A stretch of DNA of 61,246 bases from Planctomycetota bacterium (GTDB lineage: Bacteria; Planctomycetota; Planctomycetia; Gemmatales; Gemmataceae), in assembly GCA_016873095.1 (NCBI GenBank), contig VGYC01000017.1:1-61246 (forward strand). The letters are read 5' to 3'. The position numbers and the translations under genes are program-made. Positions 17,614-27,770 of this stretch are shown piece after piece. How positions within the stretch are numbered: the first letter of the stretch is position 1; the number at the start of each line of letters is the position of its first letter. The notes under the pieces are model-generated. The model saw nothing but the letters and a program-made list of their open reading frames with translations, was not told the DNA's origin and did not search any database.

Positions 17614-18070
17614 CGCGCCGGCCGCGATAGGCGGTGCGGTGGCCGGACGGTGGCGGGGGGAGCGGCGGCATGACCGAAGGCGGCGGCATCAACGCGAAGC
17701 TGGGCGGCACCACATGCCAGATCGACGCGTTGGGCGGCAGCACGCCCTTCCAGCCCATGCCGAAGTCGGCCATCTTCCAGGCGGGCAACGGTCCCGGCGG
17801 GATCACCGGATACCACCTGCCATTCTCCCAGAGCACTTTCCAGCGCAGGCCATCGAACATCCAGTGAGCGCCGTCCGGGCCGATCCAGCCTCCCGGCGGC
17901 AGCAGAGGGAGTCCGTCCGGGTCGGCCGGCCGAGGCGGCGGCAGCAATTCCAGTCCCGGTTCGCCCTTCTTGGTCGGCAACTTCTCCTGGGCCAGTGCCA
18001 GCGCCGGCAGGAGGCCGAACAGGAGGAAAAAACCAATCGGTGCGACAAGTCGCTTGGCTCCAGTTGTCAT
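17600..18070 (-). CDS. Small secreted proline-rich protein of unknown function
   Basis: A 156-residue protein with signal peptide MTTGAKRLVAPIGFFLLFGLLPALALAQ, then Pro-rich segments (LELLPPPRPADPDGLPLLPP) around a Trp/Gly-rich core (GPDGAHWMFDGLRWKVLW, ENGRWYPVIPPGP) and a Pro-rich tail. Likely a cell-envelope component; no family recognised. Start at the ATG with GAAGG 7 bases upstream; 30 more codons of open frame exist without support. Convergent with the ABC permease. Confidence 0.6.
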   Translation of the reverse strand: MTTGAKRLVAPIGFFLLFGLLPALALAQEKLPTKKGEPGLELLPPPRPADPDGLPLLPPGGWIGPDGAHWMFDGLRWKVLWENGRWYPVIPPGPLPAWKMADFGMGWKGVLPPNASIWHVVPPSFALMPPPSVMPPLPPPPSGHRTAYRGRRGLRW

Positions 18071-18337
18071 GTCTTTACCTTCCATGCCGTCCGCGACGCT
18101 TGCGAGCGACGATGCTCTGCCATGCCGGGGTGCTCCACATTCCTTTATCGTGCGTGTCATTGCGATGCGCGGAACGATTCCGGATTGAAATAGCGGGAGC
18201 CACGAAGCGACTGGCGCTTGCTCCGGATTTCGGGATTGCGCCGTTCGCGGCCGCTCTTCCGGTTGCCAGACCGCAAGAAATCAGGCTATAGTAACACCAT
18301 GCTCGCCTCACCCTTCCCGCTGACTTCAAGGTTCGCA

Positions 18338-19573
18338 ATGCGAACAATCGTCGTTGCCATGCTTGTGCTGGGCGTCGCCCTGTTCCCCGATGCCGGTGCG
18401 CAAGGGCCCGGATCCAAGGTTATTCCCGTCACCGGCTGGTCGGGACCGAAGATGGACGACCTGGAACTTCTGGTGCTGGCGATCATGGACCGGCATGGTA
18501 TACCTGGCGCCAGCCTGGCCATTGCCAGAAACGGCAAGCTGGTGTTCGCCAAGGGGTTTGGCTTTGCGAACCCGGCACAGAACCAGGCGACACGGCCGGA
18601 CACGCTTTTCGCAGTGGCCAGCATTTCCAAGCCGATCACGGCCCTGGCCATCCTGAAGCTCGTCGAGGAAGGCAGGCTCAAGCTGGACGATCCGGTGCTG
18701 CCGTTGCTGGCGCCCATCTGTCCATGGGGCGGAGCACGAATCGATCCGTTTGTAGGAAAGATCACGCTACGGCAACTTCTGAATCATTCCGGCGGCTGGG
18801 ACCGCAACAAGAGCGGCGACCCGATCAACTGGGCGCCGCAGATCAGCCGCAAGATGGGCCTGGCCGGGCCGCCATCGTCGGAGCAGTTCATCTCCTTCAT
18901 GCTGGGCGTGCCGCTCGATTTCGCGCCGGGGACGCGCGAGGTCTACTCCAACGTCGGCTACATCATGCTCGGCAAGATCATCGAGAAAGTCACCGGCCAG
19001 GGCTACGAGGCTCATGTCCGCAAGTCGGTGCTCGAGCCGATGGGGATCCGCACCGCCCGTGTTCACAAGGGGCAGAAGACGTACTTCGACAACGAATCCT
19101 ACCGGTTCGTGCCCGGCACAGGGATGGTCATCCCGCCCCTGCAGTTGCCGATGCTGGAAGCGGCCGGCGGCTGGAGCATCTCGACGGTCGAGCTGGTGAA
19201 GCTCATGACGGCCATCGACGGCACGCGCGGCAAGCCATTTCTAAGCAAGGTAATGTTCAACACGATGATGGCGCCGCCGCCGCCGCCGATCAAGGCCCGT
19301 GCCAACGGCATCTATCCCGGCCTGGGCTTCTATTTCGTGCAAGACACGGGCACCGGCCTGGCCTTCTCGCAGAACGGCAGCTGGCACGGCGCCCGCGCCT
19401 TCATGAAACGCACGCCGGCCAGAACGAGCATGGCCCTCGCCTGCAACGCCAGCATGGAGCCAGACATCCTCGACATGCGATTGGTCAAGGATGCCGTCCA
19501 CAAGGTTCGCGAGGCCGTCGAGAAGTTCCGCGACTATCCGGACGTGGATCTGTTCAAGGAGTTCGAGCGATGA
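18338..19573 (+). CDS. Serine hydrolase, beta-lactamase/class C penicillin-binding family
   Basis: A 411-residue exported protein (signal MRTIVVAMLVLGVALFPDAGA). The S-x-x-K nucleophile motif SISK is at 95-98, in FAVASISKPITALAIL. The second motif is YSNVGY (Y-x-N), preceded by LRQLLNHSGGW. A C-terminal GSWHGARAFM stands in the place of the HxG or KTG motif. The family includes D-peptidases and esterases; the true substrate cannot be told. The ATG at 18299 in the same frame is an alternative start; 18338 gives a compact signal peptide and has AAGG upstream. It overlaps the next gene by 4 bases (ATGA). Confidence 0.87.
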   Translation: MRTIVVAMLVLGVALFPDAGAQGPGSKVIPVTGWSGPKMDDLELLVLAIMDRHGIPGASLAIARNGKLVFAKGFGFANPAQNQATRPDTLFAVASISKPITALAILKLVEEGRLKLDDPVLPLLAPICPWGGARIDPFVGKITLRQLLNHSGGWDRNKSGDPINWAPQISRKMGLAGPPSSEQFISFMLGVPLDFAPGTREVYSNVGYIMLGKIIEKVTGQGYEAHVRKSVLEPMGIRTARVHKGQKTYFDNESYRFVPGTGMVIPPLQLPMLEAAGGWSISTVELVKLMTAIDGTRGKPFLSKVMFNTMMAPPPPPIKARANGIYPGLGFYFVQDTGTGLAFSQNGSWHGARAFMKRTPARTSMALACNASMEPDILDMRLVKDAVHKVREAVEKFRDYPDVDLFKEFER

Positions 19574-20121
19574 CTCCCTCGCCAGTGCGAACGCGAATGG
19601 TGCGCTTGTTCGCAGTCGCCTTGCTTGCCATCGGCAGCAAGGCCAGCGCCCGTGACCCGCAAGCGGCCTTCGCACTCAAAGGCGGCTGGGTGGAATGCAC
19701 CGTGGAGCACGACGATCGCCCGGTCGCCAATGCCGCGCTGGTCATTCTCGATGGCCAGGGCAACAAGTTTGCCGACGGCGAGACGGACGAGACCGGCCAG
19801 GGGCAGTTTCCCTTACCCGGCGGCGGTTCCTTCAGCGTCGAGATCAAGACCGGGAAAAAGACCTGGGACCCGATTCGCCTCGTGAAAGTGGACAAGGAGA
19901 TTCAGCCGGCCAAGGTGCTGCTCAGCTACCAGTTACGGCCATGCTGCCGCGGCCTGGTGAAGCGCGACACGTCCTGGAAGGCCGCTGCACCGACCGTCTC
20001 ACCGAGCGACCGATTGCTGCTGTGGGTCATCGGTGCCGCGGCGGCCTGCGCGGTTCTGGGCGCGATCGTGTTCGTGCGGATGCCGAAACGCGAGAAGTTT
20101 GCCGATAGCGCATCTTCGTGA
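19570..20121 (+). CDS. Exported single-pass protein with carboxypeptidase-regulatory-like domain
   Basis: A 183-residue protein starting MTPSPVRTRMVRLFAVALLAIGSKASA, a signal peptide. The mature domain (WVECTVEHDDRPVANAALVILDGQGNKFADGETDETGQGQFPLPGG, in parts) has the beta-sandwich repeat pattern of carboxypeptidase regulatory-like domains. A C-terminal membrane helix is at about 150-172 (LLLWVIGAAAACAVLGAIVFV), followed by a basic tail. Its ATG overlaps the upstream hydrolase stop (ATGA), so the pair is translationally coupled and probably works together at the envelope. Confidence 0.75.
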   Translation: MTPSPVRTRMVRLFAVALLAIGSKASARDPQAAFALKGGWVECTVEHDDRPVANAALVILDGQGNKFADGETDETGQGQFPLPGGGSFSVEIKTGKKTWDPIRLVKVDKEIQPAKVLLSYQLRPCCRGLVKRDTSWKAAAPTVSPSDRLLLWVIGAAAACAVLGAIVFVRMPKREKFADSASS

Positions 20122-20130
20122 TGCGTGACC

Positions 20131-20159
20131 GGGACGGCGAGGCTCCTGCCGGGCCGTGA
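20131..20159. repeat. Half copy of repeat family B
   Basis: GGGACGGCGAGGCTCCTGCC followed by GGGCCGTGA matches the left arm of family B. It falls directly after the stop of the gene ending at 20121. Confidence 0.7.
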
Positions 20160-20186
20160 ACAGGCGAGCCAAGATCGGAGGCCGGC

Positions 20187-20948
20187 ATGGAAGATCAAGC
20201 ATTGAACCAGGGTGCGCCCGCGCCGCCCGCGCGTACCGGCAACGGCCGTTTCGCCGTCTTCGCGCCGTTGCTGGTGATCGGTCTGGCGGCGCTTGGCAGT
20301 CTCGTGGGCGTGCTGCTGTTTCTCAACAGGGGGACGCCGCCGAAGCGCGACCTCGCCGCCGAGGCCCGCGCCGACCTGGAACGCCGCAACTTCCGCCCGC
20401 TGTCCGAGCCGTTGCAAGCGCTGCTGGCGGACGCCAGGTACAGGCCGATCCCGACACAGACGCACCCGCTGCTGCTCGGGCCGGCGCCGGATTTCAGCCT
20501 GCGCGAGGTGAACGGCGGGGACTGGTCGCTGTCACAAGAGCTGAAGAAGGGGCCGGTCGTCCTCATTTTCTACTACGGCTACCACTGCAATCATTGCGTG
20601 AGCCAGCTTTTCGGCATCGACCAGGACATTGACAAGTTCCGCGAACTCGGGGTGCGCGTGGCCGCTGTCAGCGCCGACGCGCCGGAACTCACCAGGGAGC
20701 GCTTCGCCGAGTATGGCGCGTTCCGGTTTCCAGTCCTGTCCGATCCCGGCAACAAGGTGGCCGAGAAGTACGGCGTGTTCACGCCCAGCGCCCGTACCGG
20801 CGAGGAAGGCGACCTCATGCACGGCACGTTCCTCATCAGCCGGCAAGGCAAGGTCCTGTGGACCAACCGCGGCGACAACCCATTCACGGAGAACCGCACG
20901 TTGCTCCATGAGATCGCCCGCGCCGAGGGACGCGCGCCAAAAAAATAG
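20187..20948 (+). CDS. Membrane-anchored AhpC/TSA-type thioredoxin-fold protein
   Basis: A 253-residue protein. A membrane helix lies at about 23-47 ([23 protein letters not shown]), then a linker. A redoxin domain begins at [16 protein letters not shown], with the active-site motif GYHCNHC (C134, C137). Peroxiredoxin-like features are [21 protein letters not shown] and [18 protein letters not shown], and [14 protein letters not shown] is the conserved strand pair. The Cys pair suggests disulfide or peroxide reduction at the outer face of the membrane. Upstream GGAGG lies about 7 bases before the ATG. Confidence 0.88.
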   Translation: MEDQALNQGAPAPPARTGNGRFAVFAPLLVIGLAALGSLVGVLLFLNRGTPPKRDLAAEARADLERRNFRPLSEPLQALLADARYRPIPTQTHPLLLGPAPDFSLREVNGGDWSLSQELKKGPVVLIFYYGYHCNHCVSQLFGIDQDIDKFRELGVRVAAVSADAPELTRERFAEYGAFRFPVLSDPGNKVAEKYGVFTPSARTGEEGDLMHGTFLISRQGKVLWTNRGDNPFTENRTLLHEIARAEGRAPKK

Positions 20949-21226
20949 TTTGCCTGTTCGTCGGAAGCCACCATCGCCGAGGCTGGGTATGCCCCGCCAT
21001 GACGCTTGTGGCGCTTGCATGTCATGTTCTTTTCACGTCACGGTGGCTGCAGGAAGCCGGCCGCGAACCATATCCCTCCCAACCATGTCCCTTTGGTGCC
21101 TTTCGGCAACGGTGGCCAAGCGCGTCCTGGTTTCGCTCGTTGTGGAGAAAAGATCGCGAGAAGCGGTTGGGCGCGGGGGGCCATGCACCTTGCGGCTGCT
21201 CGGGGCAGCCGGGGAGATTCCGTGTC

Positions 21227-22402
<1,176 letters not shown>

Positions 22403-22435
22403 TCCCTGAGGATGAAGCGATTCATCGTCGAGCAC

Positions 22436-22473
22436 TCAAGGCGGCTGTCGCAAGATGGCCGCCTTGGGTTTTT
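22436..22473 (+). terminator. Rho-independent terminator after tuf
   Basis: AAGGCGGC (22438-22445) pairs with GCCGCCTT (22458-22465) around a 12-base loop, followed by GGG and five T. It lies 33 bases after the EF-Tu stop. Confidence 0.85.
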
Positions 22474-22807
22474 CTCTCAGACAGTACCGGAAGCGCAATA
22501 GTTCCGCTGAAGCGTTGGCGACCTGACGCTGGCTGTCGGAACTCTTGCGAGTTCCGCTACTTGACTTGACTCAAGCCCGATGAGTGCTTGCGGACAAGAG
22601 CCCTGCCTGACAATCCGTGGAGATAATGCGATAACTGAGGTTTGATACAATGAGAGGAGCGGGTTGTGTTGCATACGTGCAGGTACGATGTCACAGGTTG
22701 TTGGACGACACCTGACCTGAAGACTCTGTCCGAGGCTTTGCCCTGGCCGTTGCTCTGTTTGTCGGAGAAGGGACATCGTGGCGCAGTTCGCGTAGCGGGA
22801 GATTGTC
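22474..22807. other. Intergenic stretch, no gene seen
   Basis: About 330 bases between the tuf terminator and the DUF5678 gene. Only short unsupported frames on both strands. Lower GC than the surroundings, so it may hold the promoter of the next pair. Confidence 0.4.
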
Positions 22808-23125
22808 ATGAGCCAGCTTGAATCGAACGTGGCTTCAGGTTTTGAGGTCAACCTGGACTTGCCGGCGGCTTCCAAGTTCGAGCGTGAGCGACGGGCCTTT
22901 CGCCGTCTGCTGCCCAAGCTCTTGCCGACCTATCGTGGCCAGTATGTTGCGGTGCACAACGAGAGTGTTGTTGACAACGGCAGCAATCGGCTGGAAGTCG
23001 CCATGCGCGTGCTCCACAAAGTCGGCAATGTGGACATCTATGTTGGACTCGTAACCGATCAGGTCGAGCCGCTTGAGCGATCTGGCCTTCGACGAGAGCT
23101 TGCCGCATGGAGAGCAACCCCGTGA
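22808..23125 (+). CDS. DUF5678-like small protein
   Basis: A 105-residue protein. The central part (FRRLLPKLLPTYRGQYVAVHNESVVDNGSNR, in parts) fits the DUF5678 pattern, in which YRGxxVA is followed by a polar loop and an alpha/beta stretch (VAMRVLHKVGNVDIYVGLV). It overlaps the next gene by 19 bases, so the two are expressed together. GGGAG lies 6 bases before the ATG. DUF5678 has no known function; pairing with small aspartyl-protease-like proteins is suggested by this arrangement. Confidence 0.72.
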   Translation: MSQLESNVASGFEVNLDLPAASKFERERRAFRRLLPKLLPTYRGQYVAVHNESVVDNGSNRLEVAMRVLHKVGNVDIYVGLVTDQVEPLERSGLRRELAAWRATP

Positions 23126-23499
23126 TTCGCTACAATTACAACGCACAGATCAATCCACCTGCTCCATTTGTGCTTGTTACGCTCAAGAACGTCCTCACGG
23201 GCGCCGAAGCTGCGAATCTCCCCGCACAACTCGATTGTGCCGCGGACCGAACTCTTCTGTCGCGTGTTGTCGAAGCGCTTGGGTTGCCGACCATCGGCAG
23301 CATTCAGATCGGCGGCGTCGGTGGGACCATTGCCGAGATGCTGGTCTACGCGGTTCGCCTGAGCTTGCATGACCTGCCGGAGCGCGATGTGGAGGTGGTG
23401 GCTCATCTTGATGAGTCGTGGATCCTGCTCGGCCGCGACGTGCTCAATTTCCACCGCATCGTTCTCGATGGTCCGCGACTTGCACTGGAATTGCAATAG
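23107..23499 (+). CDS. Retropepsin-like aspartyl protease fold protein
   Basis: A 130-residue protein with the single-lobe layout of retroviral-type aspartic proteases. PAQLDCAADRTLL (residues 39-51) stands where DTGA(S/D) is expected, so D43 is the candidate catalytic residue but Thr-Gly is replaced by Cys-Ala. The closing element SWILLGRDVLNFHRIVLDG matches the usual LLGRDxLN motif. As a dimer it could be a small intracellular protease, or it could have lost activity. It overlaps the DUF5678 gene by 19 bases. Confidence 0.75.
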   Translation: MESNPVIRYNYNAQINPPAPFVLVTLKNVLTGAEAANLPAQLDCAADRTLLSRVVEALGLPTIGSIQIGGVGGTIAEMLVYAVRLSLHDLPERDVEVVAHLDESWILLGRDVLNFHRIVLDGPRLALELQ

Positions 23500-23593
23500 T
23501 CAACTGCCCTGTCCGCGCAGCAGCGCATGACAACCGACAACCACGGTGACGAAAGCGGCCAGAGTGCGCTGGTTGACCAGCATCGTTTACCTG

Positions 23594-24664
23594 TCATTTC
23601 TTGACTTGCAAGGCAACACTGCCCAGCATCTCGTCGCCCGCATCTGACTGGATCAGGCAGCTCCCCAGGTGAAAACCGGGGGCAACGCTCTTGCCACACG
23701 ATATGTTGATCGTCGCCTTACCATCTGGGTGATTGACAAGATCGACCGTCAGCCCCGGCGTCTCGGACCAGACCTTGGTCAAGCGCACGAATTTCGCTCG
23801 CCCTTCGAGCGGCACGAGGGAGATCTCGCCCCGGCCACCCGGGCGCAAGACAGCCAGGGGCGGGCTGAAGCGGAAAAACGGCTCGCGAAAGACCGTTACG
23901 CGCACGGGAATCGCCGGGCCGTTCGCACGGCTGGCAAAGATCACCGTCCCTTCAATCTCGGACTGGCTCTGCAACTCTTTGCGGTCGGGCGTGATGCGCA
24001 AGCGGACCAGGGCCGATGTCCTGTCGTGCTCCTTGATCTCGGCGGTAATCCAGGGCACCTTGCTTGTGATGTGGAGCTTCGGCACCTGTCCTTCGTCAAA
24101 GCTGATGGCCACGTCACGCTCGCTTGCCATCTTCTGCTTGCCGGCGCTGCTCTTGACGCGGATTGTCGTCGGGCTGATGGTCAGCTTGTCGGTTGGCCTG
24201 GGGCGCTGGCAGATGCCGACGATCTCGAAGACTGGCTGGCTGCCATCGGCGCACTGGAAGACGATTTGCTGGGCCACGCGTCCGGAAATTCCCCAGGAGG
24301 CACGCAGGATCGAGAAGTCGATCTTCTGCGCGCCGCCCGGCGCCAGCAAGCCCCCCGTCCACGAAAGGGAGTTGACGCACGGACAGGAGGTAAAGACGCG
24401 CTCGATAACGACGGGCCTTTTCCCCGTATTCCGGACGGTGCAGGACTTCTTTTCGGGAACGCTGGCGTCGGCAGCGCCTATGTTGAATGTTCCCAGGTCC
24501 ATGCCCGCCGGCTCGAATGCGATCGCGGCCGCGCTCTTCTCGTTTTCCTCATTTCCCTGGCATACGAACAGCACCATCCCGCCGGCAACGAGAAGCAGCG
24601 ACGTGCCGACGATGGTCCACAATCGATTGCCTTGCGTGCCCTTCGCGTTCAACCTGCTTGCCAT
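23594..24664 (-). CDS. DUF1573 protein, membrane-anchored
   Basis: A 356-residue protein with an N-terminal membrane helix (RLWTIVGTSLLLVAGGMVLFV) and a DUF1573 immunoglobulin-like domain: MDLGTFNIGAADASVPEKKSCTVRNTGKRPVVIERVFTSCPC (in parts), then LLAPGGAQKIDFSI. A second beta domain follows (VPWITAEIKEHDR, VRLRITPDRKELQSQSEIEG). The TSCPC motif is the usual Cys pair of the family. The open frame continues 48 codons upstream into palindrome B2, so the ATG of MASRLNAKG is the correct start. The gene upstream is a LolA-like protein, and the same pairing recurs at 31268-32948. Confidence 0.85.
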   Translation of the reverse strand: MASRLNAKGTQGNRLWTIVGTSLLLVAGGMVLFVCQGNEENEKSAAAIAFEPAGMDLGTFNIGAADASVPEKKSCTVRNTGKRPVVIERVFTSCPCVNSLSWTGGLLAPGGAQKIDFSILRASWGISGRVAQQIVFQCADGSQPVFEIVGICQRPRPTDKLTISPTTIRVKSSAGKQKMASERDVAISFDEGQVPKLHITSKVPWITAEIKEHDRTSALVRLRITPDRKELQSQSEIEGTVIFASRANGPAIPVRVTVFREPFFRFSPPLAVLRPGGRGEISLVPLEGRAKFVRLTKVWSETPGLTVDLVNHPDGKATINISCGKSVAPGFHLGSCLIQSDAGDEMLGSVALQVKK

Positions 24665-24715
24665 GATGTACTCGCGAATCGCGACCTGCTCGTGCTCTGA
24701 GCAGCGGTCGGCGTT

Positions 24716-24794
24716 GGGAGGGCGAGGCTCCTGCCGAGCCGTGGAGCGACAATAAGCAAGCGGGTTCACGGCTCGGCGGGAGCCTCGCCCTCCC
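24716..24794. repeat. Palindromic repeat family B, copy 2
   Basis: Left arm 24716-24743 (GGGAGGGCGAGGCTCCTGCC then GAGCCGTG), right arm 24767-24794, near-perfect over about 27 bp with a 23-base loop. It lies between two co-oriented genes. Read through as protein it gives an Arg/Gly/Ser-rich stretch, which is how over-long starts for the neighbouring DUF1573 gene arise. Confidence 0.88.
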
Positions 24795-24876
24795 GAAATA
24801 CGGTTCATCTACAGGTTCCTTGCGACGTTGCTTGCGACAAGACCTCCTGCAAGACGATGAGGAACCACCGCGGGCA

Positions 24877-26001
24877 CTACCTAGAACTCAAGGGCATGCT
24901 GGCCGTACCGGAGCGGCGCCGTTTTTTCCGTAGAATCCAAAGCCCGGCGATCAGAACTACGATCGCCACGATTGCGACTACCGTCCAGAGGGCATTGCCG
25001 CCGCTATGCTCATTCTTATGCTCATTCTCGATCGGCTGGCCGACAACGTACATTTTCTCTTGCACATGGTCCGTGACGCGCGTCCCCGGCGGCAACTCGG
25101 GACGGAACTGGTCAGCGCTGACGGGAGCGTTCAGCTTGACGTTGCGATATTCGGCGATCATGACGCGCTTGGGAATGAGTAGCGTCTGATGCACGGCGCT
25201 GGGAACCCAGGTATTCTCGCCAACGTCTTGCAGCTCGATCTTTACGCGGTAGTACGCCTTTGGTACTTTCCCGTTGGCACTTGTAGAGCCGATGGCCAAA
25301 CCTTTTGCGGGGTCGAACTGAATTTCGTAGACCCCGCGGATAACCGGATCAGTGTAGTGCTGAAGGCCTGGATCTGGAAGGCGAATACGCCAGAGACCGT
25401 CGGCGTCCTCTTCGATGGAAACGGCTTCATTCCTTTTCAGCGCCTCGCGAATGCAGATTGAAACGCGCCGGCCATCGATATAGGGTGGGAAATAGGAAAT
25501 GCCACTGCGATTATCGACGATATTCTCTGGCTGGGCGCCAATCTCGGCGAGACCGGGGTGGTCCTTGCCGCCGGGCAACTCGGTGCCGGGTTTTTTTCGG
25601 TACCATTGCCGCGCTTCAGCGCCGTCAAAGGCATGCAGTTCTCGCGCAGCTATGTATGGTGCATGGCCGTTCGTCCATTGGTACACGGAATCCAGGTCAA
25701 ATCGATAGCGGCCGCTGGTCGGTTCAAATACCACGGATCCCCTGTGGTACTCTGGTGCCGGGCTAAAGCCGGCCAGCGTCTCGGCATCCTTCACCTTCCC
25801 GTACTTGACCTCAATGTCCCATTGGGCACGCTGCCAGCGGGATTCCGGAGCATCCATTATTTTCAGCGCGTGCTCGATAGCAACTGGCTTCGCCCCGTGG
25901 AGTTCTGTGGGCGCGAGGGCGAACACAACGGCGCCCACCGCGAGAAGCGGCGCTGATCTCCGACCAAGCGCGATCAGGCAATCGCAGGCTCGCAGTCTCA
26001 T
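24877..26001 (-). CDS. LolA-like exported protein with C-terminal membrane helix
   Basis: A 374-residue protein with a signal peptide (CLIALGRRSAPLLAVGAVVFALAPTELHG). The large extracytoplasmic domain is rich in beta strand and Tyr/Trp (RYRFDLDSVYQWTNGHAPYIAAR, in parts; IQFDPAKGLAIGSTSANGKVPKAYYRVKI). A single C-terminal helix (ALWTVVAIVAIVVLIAGLWIL) and a basic tail follow. The layout matches the gene at 31268-32293. GGAGG lies 8 bases before the ATG. It probably shares a transcript with the DUF1573 gene downstream. Function unknown; LolA-like is a shape-based guess. Confidence 0.68.
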   Translation of the reverse strand: MRLRACDCLIALGRRSAPLLAVGAVVFALAPTELHGAKPVAIEHALKIMDAPESRWQRAQWDIEVKYGKVKDAETLAGFSPAPEYHRGSVVFEPTSGRYRFDLDSVYQWTNGHAPYIAARELHAFDGAEARQWYRKKPGTELPGGKDHPGLAEIGAQPENIVDNRSGISYFPPYIDGRRVSICIREALKRNEAVSIEEDADGLWRIRLPDPGLQHYTDPVIRGVYEIQFDPAKGLAIGSTSANGKVPKAYYRVKIELQDVGENTWVPSAVHQTLLIPKRVMIAEYRNVKLNAPVSADQFRPELPPGTRVTDHVQEKMYVVGQPIENEHKNEHSGGNALWTVVAIVAIVVLIAGLWILRKKRRRSGTASMPLSSR

Positions 26002-26565
26002 GATCGTTTACCTCCCGTCGCTGCCACCAAGGTTACGAGAAGGAACACCGGCACCCTGGAAGCCCATATGCGCCGGCCGAGTCTCGATGGGGTGGGACAA
26101 GGATGTGAGGGAAACGAGCATGGTGCAGCCTCTGGGTCCGGCCACTGTCGTCGCTCTGTGATTGATGCTAATGGACCGATGTCCGCTGTCAACAAGAAAA
26201 ATAGAAAATGCGATTCAAGATTCAGTTCAGTTATTCCTCCCCGCAAAAAGGGGCGGTGCTCGGCGTGAGGCAAGCCCTCTTGCCCTCACCCCCGGCCCCT
26301 CTCCCGGAGGGAGAGGGGAGAGAAAGCGCCGTCAATCAGCCGGGCGGTAGTCCCCGAGGACGCTGCGTCGCGGCAAACCGGAGTGAACCGGACAAATGCG
26401 CGAAAACGCCACAAGGCACTGATACGATGGCAGTTGCGTCAAATGCCAGCCTCGCGCACGAAATGCGCCGAGGGGGTGTATGTCTCTTTCTGGACGAATC
26501 CTGGACGAATAATCCGGACGAATCCGCCCTGGACCGAGTGGCCGGGCCAGGGCTGGACACTCGAC
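26002..26565. other. Intergenic stretch with repeat family E
   Basis: About 560 bases separating two minus-strand genes. It holds the CCCCTCTCCC-GGA-GGGAGAGGGG hairpin at 26296-26318. Frames on both strands are short or antisense to the cyclase gene; no gene is supported. Confidence 0.45.
26283..26320. repeat. GC-rich palindrome family E
   Basis: CCCTCACCCCCGGCCCCTCT leads into a perfect 10-bp stem (26296-26305 with 26309-26318, loop GGA). This type of element, translated in shadow frames as a Pro/Gly/Glu-rich string, is widespread in bacterial genomes. Only one copy is in this window. Confidence 0.7.
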
Positions 26566-27627
26566 TCAGCGGATCGCGATCGGCCGCAGGCAGAAGCCGG
26601 CGGTGGTGCCGCGGATCTTGTTGGTCATGCACACGTAGCAGAACTCGTGGACACCGTCGCGGGCCAGGTCTTCCAGGAAGTGGAACTCGCCGATGTGCAC
26701 GCCCTGCTTGGTCAGCAGATAGAGGTGCACGGGGATGAAGGTCTGCTTGTCTTCCTTGCCGGGAGTGTGTTCGAGGCCGCTGGTATCGGAGCCGACGAGG
26801 ATGGCGCCCTTCTGTTCGACGAGCCAGCGAGCGGCCGGGAGGTCGATGCCGGACGTGTCGTGGGCTTGCAGCTTGTCGTGGTCGGCGCCATTCTCGCCCC
26901 AGTAGCGTAGCGTGCCGGTGCGGATCAGCACGGTGTCGCCGACCTGCAACTCGGTCTTCTGCTTCTTGAGGGCGCCTTGCAGGTCGTCGACGCTGATGCG
27001 GTAGTGCGCGGGGAGCGCCTCGACGCCGCGGAAGCCGGCCACGTCGATGAGCACGCCGCGGGTGACGATGGGCGGAATGGTGGTGGCGTCGCACTTGCGG
27101 ATGCCGAAGTTGCCGCCCCAGTCGGCCTCCTTGAAACCGTTGTACCACTGGTTGTCCTGGCCACGTGTGATGTGTCCCAGGCCGTCGATCTGCGTGGCGA
27201 CGTTGTCGTTGATGAACATGGCGCAGCTATGCCAGGCGATCTTGTCCGGGTTCAGCTTGGGATCGGAGACGGGCTTGAAATCTCCCTGGCGGCGGACACC
27301 CTCCGGGCCGCGGAACGTCAGGATCGTGCCGGGGCTATGTCCGGGCCAGCGAAACGACTTGCTGTCGTAGGGAATGCCCAGGTCGTAGACCGTGCCGGAC
27401 TTGACGAGGCCGAGTGCCTTCTTGACGGTGTCCGGCGTCATGGCATTGAGCGAGCCGACCTCGTCGTCCGCGCCCCATGGTCCCCAGCCCTTGCCCTTGG
27501 TCCAGCCCTTGACGGCCGGGGCCTCGTCGCCGGCCACCTGCAAGGCCGCCCCGCGCGACAGCATCCAGCCGAGACAGAACGAGATCGGCAATCCCAACCA
27601 GATGGCCCACTTGCCCAGTCGTCGCAT
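26566..27627 (-). CDS. Cyclase/kynurenine formamidase family protein
   Basis: A 353-residue member of the cyclase superfamily. An N-terminal hydrophobic helix (WAIWLGLPISFCLGWML) suggests export or membrane anchoring. WGPWGADDEVGSLNAMTPDTVKKAL is the typical family start. DNVATQIDGLGHI holds the metal-binding region, with QIDGLGH in place of HxGTHxD. GVLIDVAG, VLIRTGTLRYWGENG, HDTSGIDLPAARWLVEQKGAILVGSDT (in parts) and HLYLLTKQGVHIGEFHFLEDLA follow. The family hydrolyses amides or lactones; the substrate is unknown. Confidence 0.85.
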   Translation of the reverse strand: MRRLGKWAIWLGLPISFCLGWMLSRGAALQVAGDEAPAVKGWTKGKGWGPWGADDEVGSLNAMTPDTVKKALGLVKSGTVYDLGIPYDSKSFRWPGHSPGTILTFRGPEGVRRQGDFKPVSDPKLNPDKIAWHSCAMFINDNVATQIDGLGHITRGQDNQWYNGFKEADWGGNFGIRKCDATTIPPIVTRGVLIDVAGFRGVEALPAHYRISVDDLQGALKKQKTELQVGDTVLIRTGTLRYWGENGADHDKLQAHDTSGIDLPAARWLVEQKGAILVGSDTSGLEHTPGKEDKQTFIPVHLYLLTKQGVHIGEFHFLEDLARDGVHEFCYVCMTNKIRGTTAGFCLRPIAIR

Positions 27628-27770
27628 GGCGTGCTCCTCGAGACGTGATGGAGTCGCGAGCGCCGCAACGGCGCGGCTCGCGACGGCGTCGAGAATTGTA
27701 AGACAACGGCGTCATCCTGGCGAGAGTCGAAACGCGTGCTTGGCGGCACGATTTTTGTTACGATGACCAC

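Noticed and set aside
23594-24808. Longer version of the DUF1573 gene starting at 24808
   Set aside because: The first 48 codons are palindrome B2; the ATG at 24664 gives a normal N-terminus.
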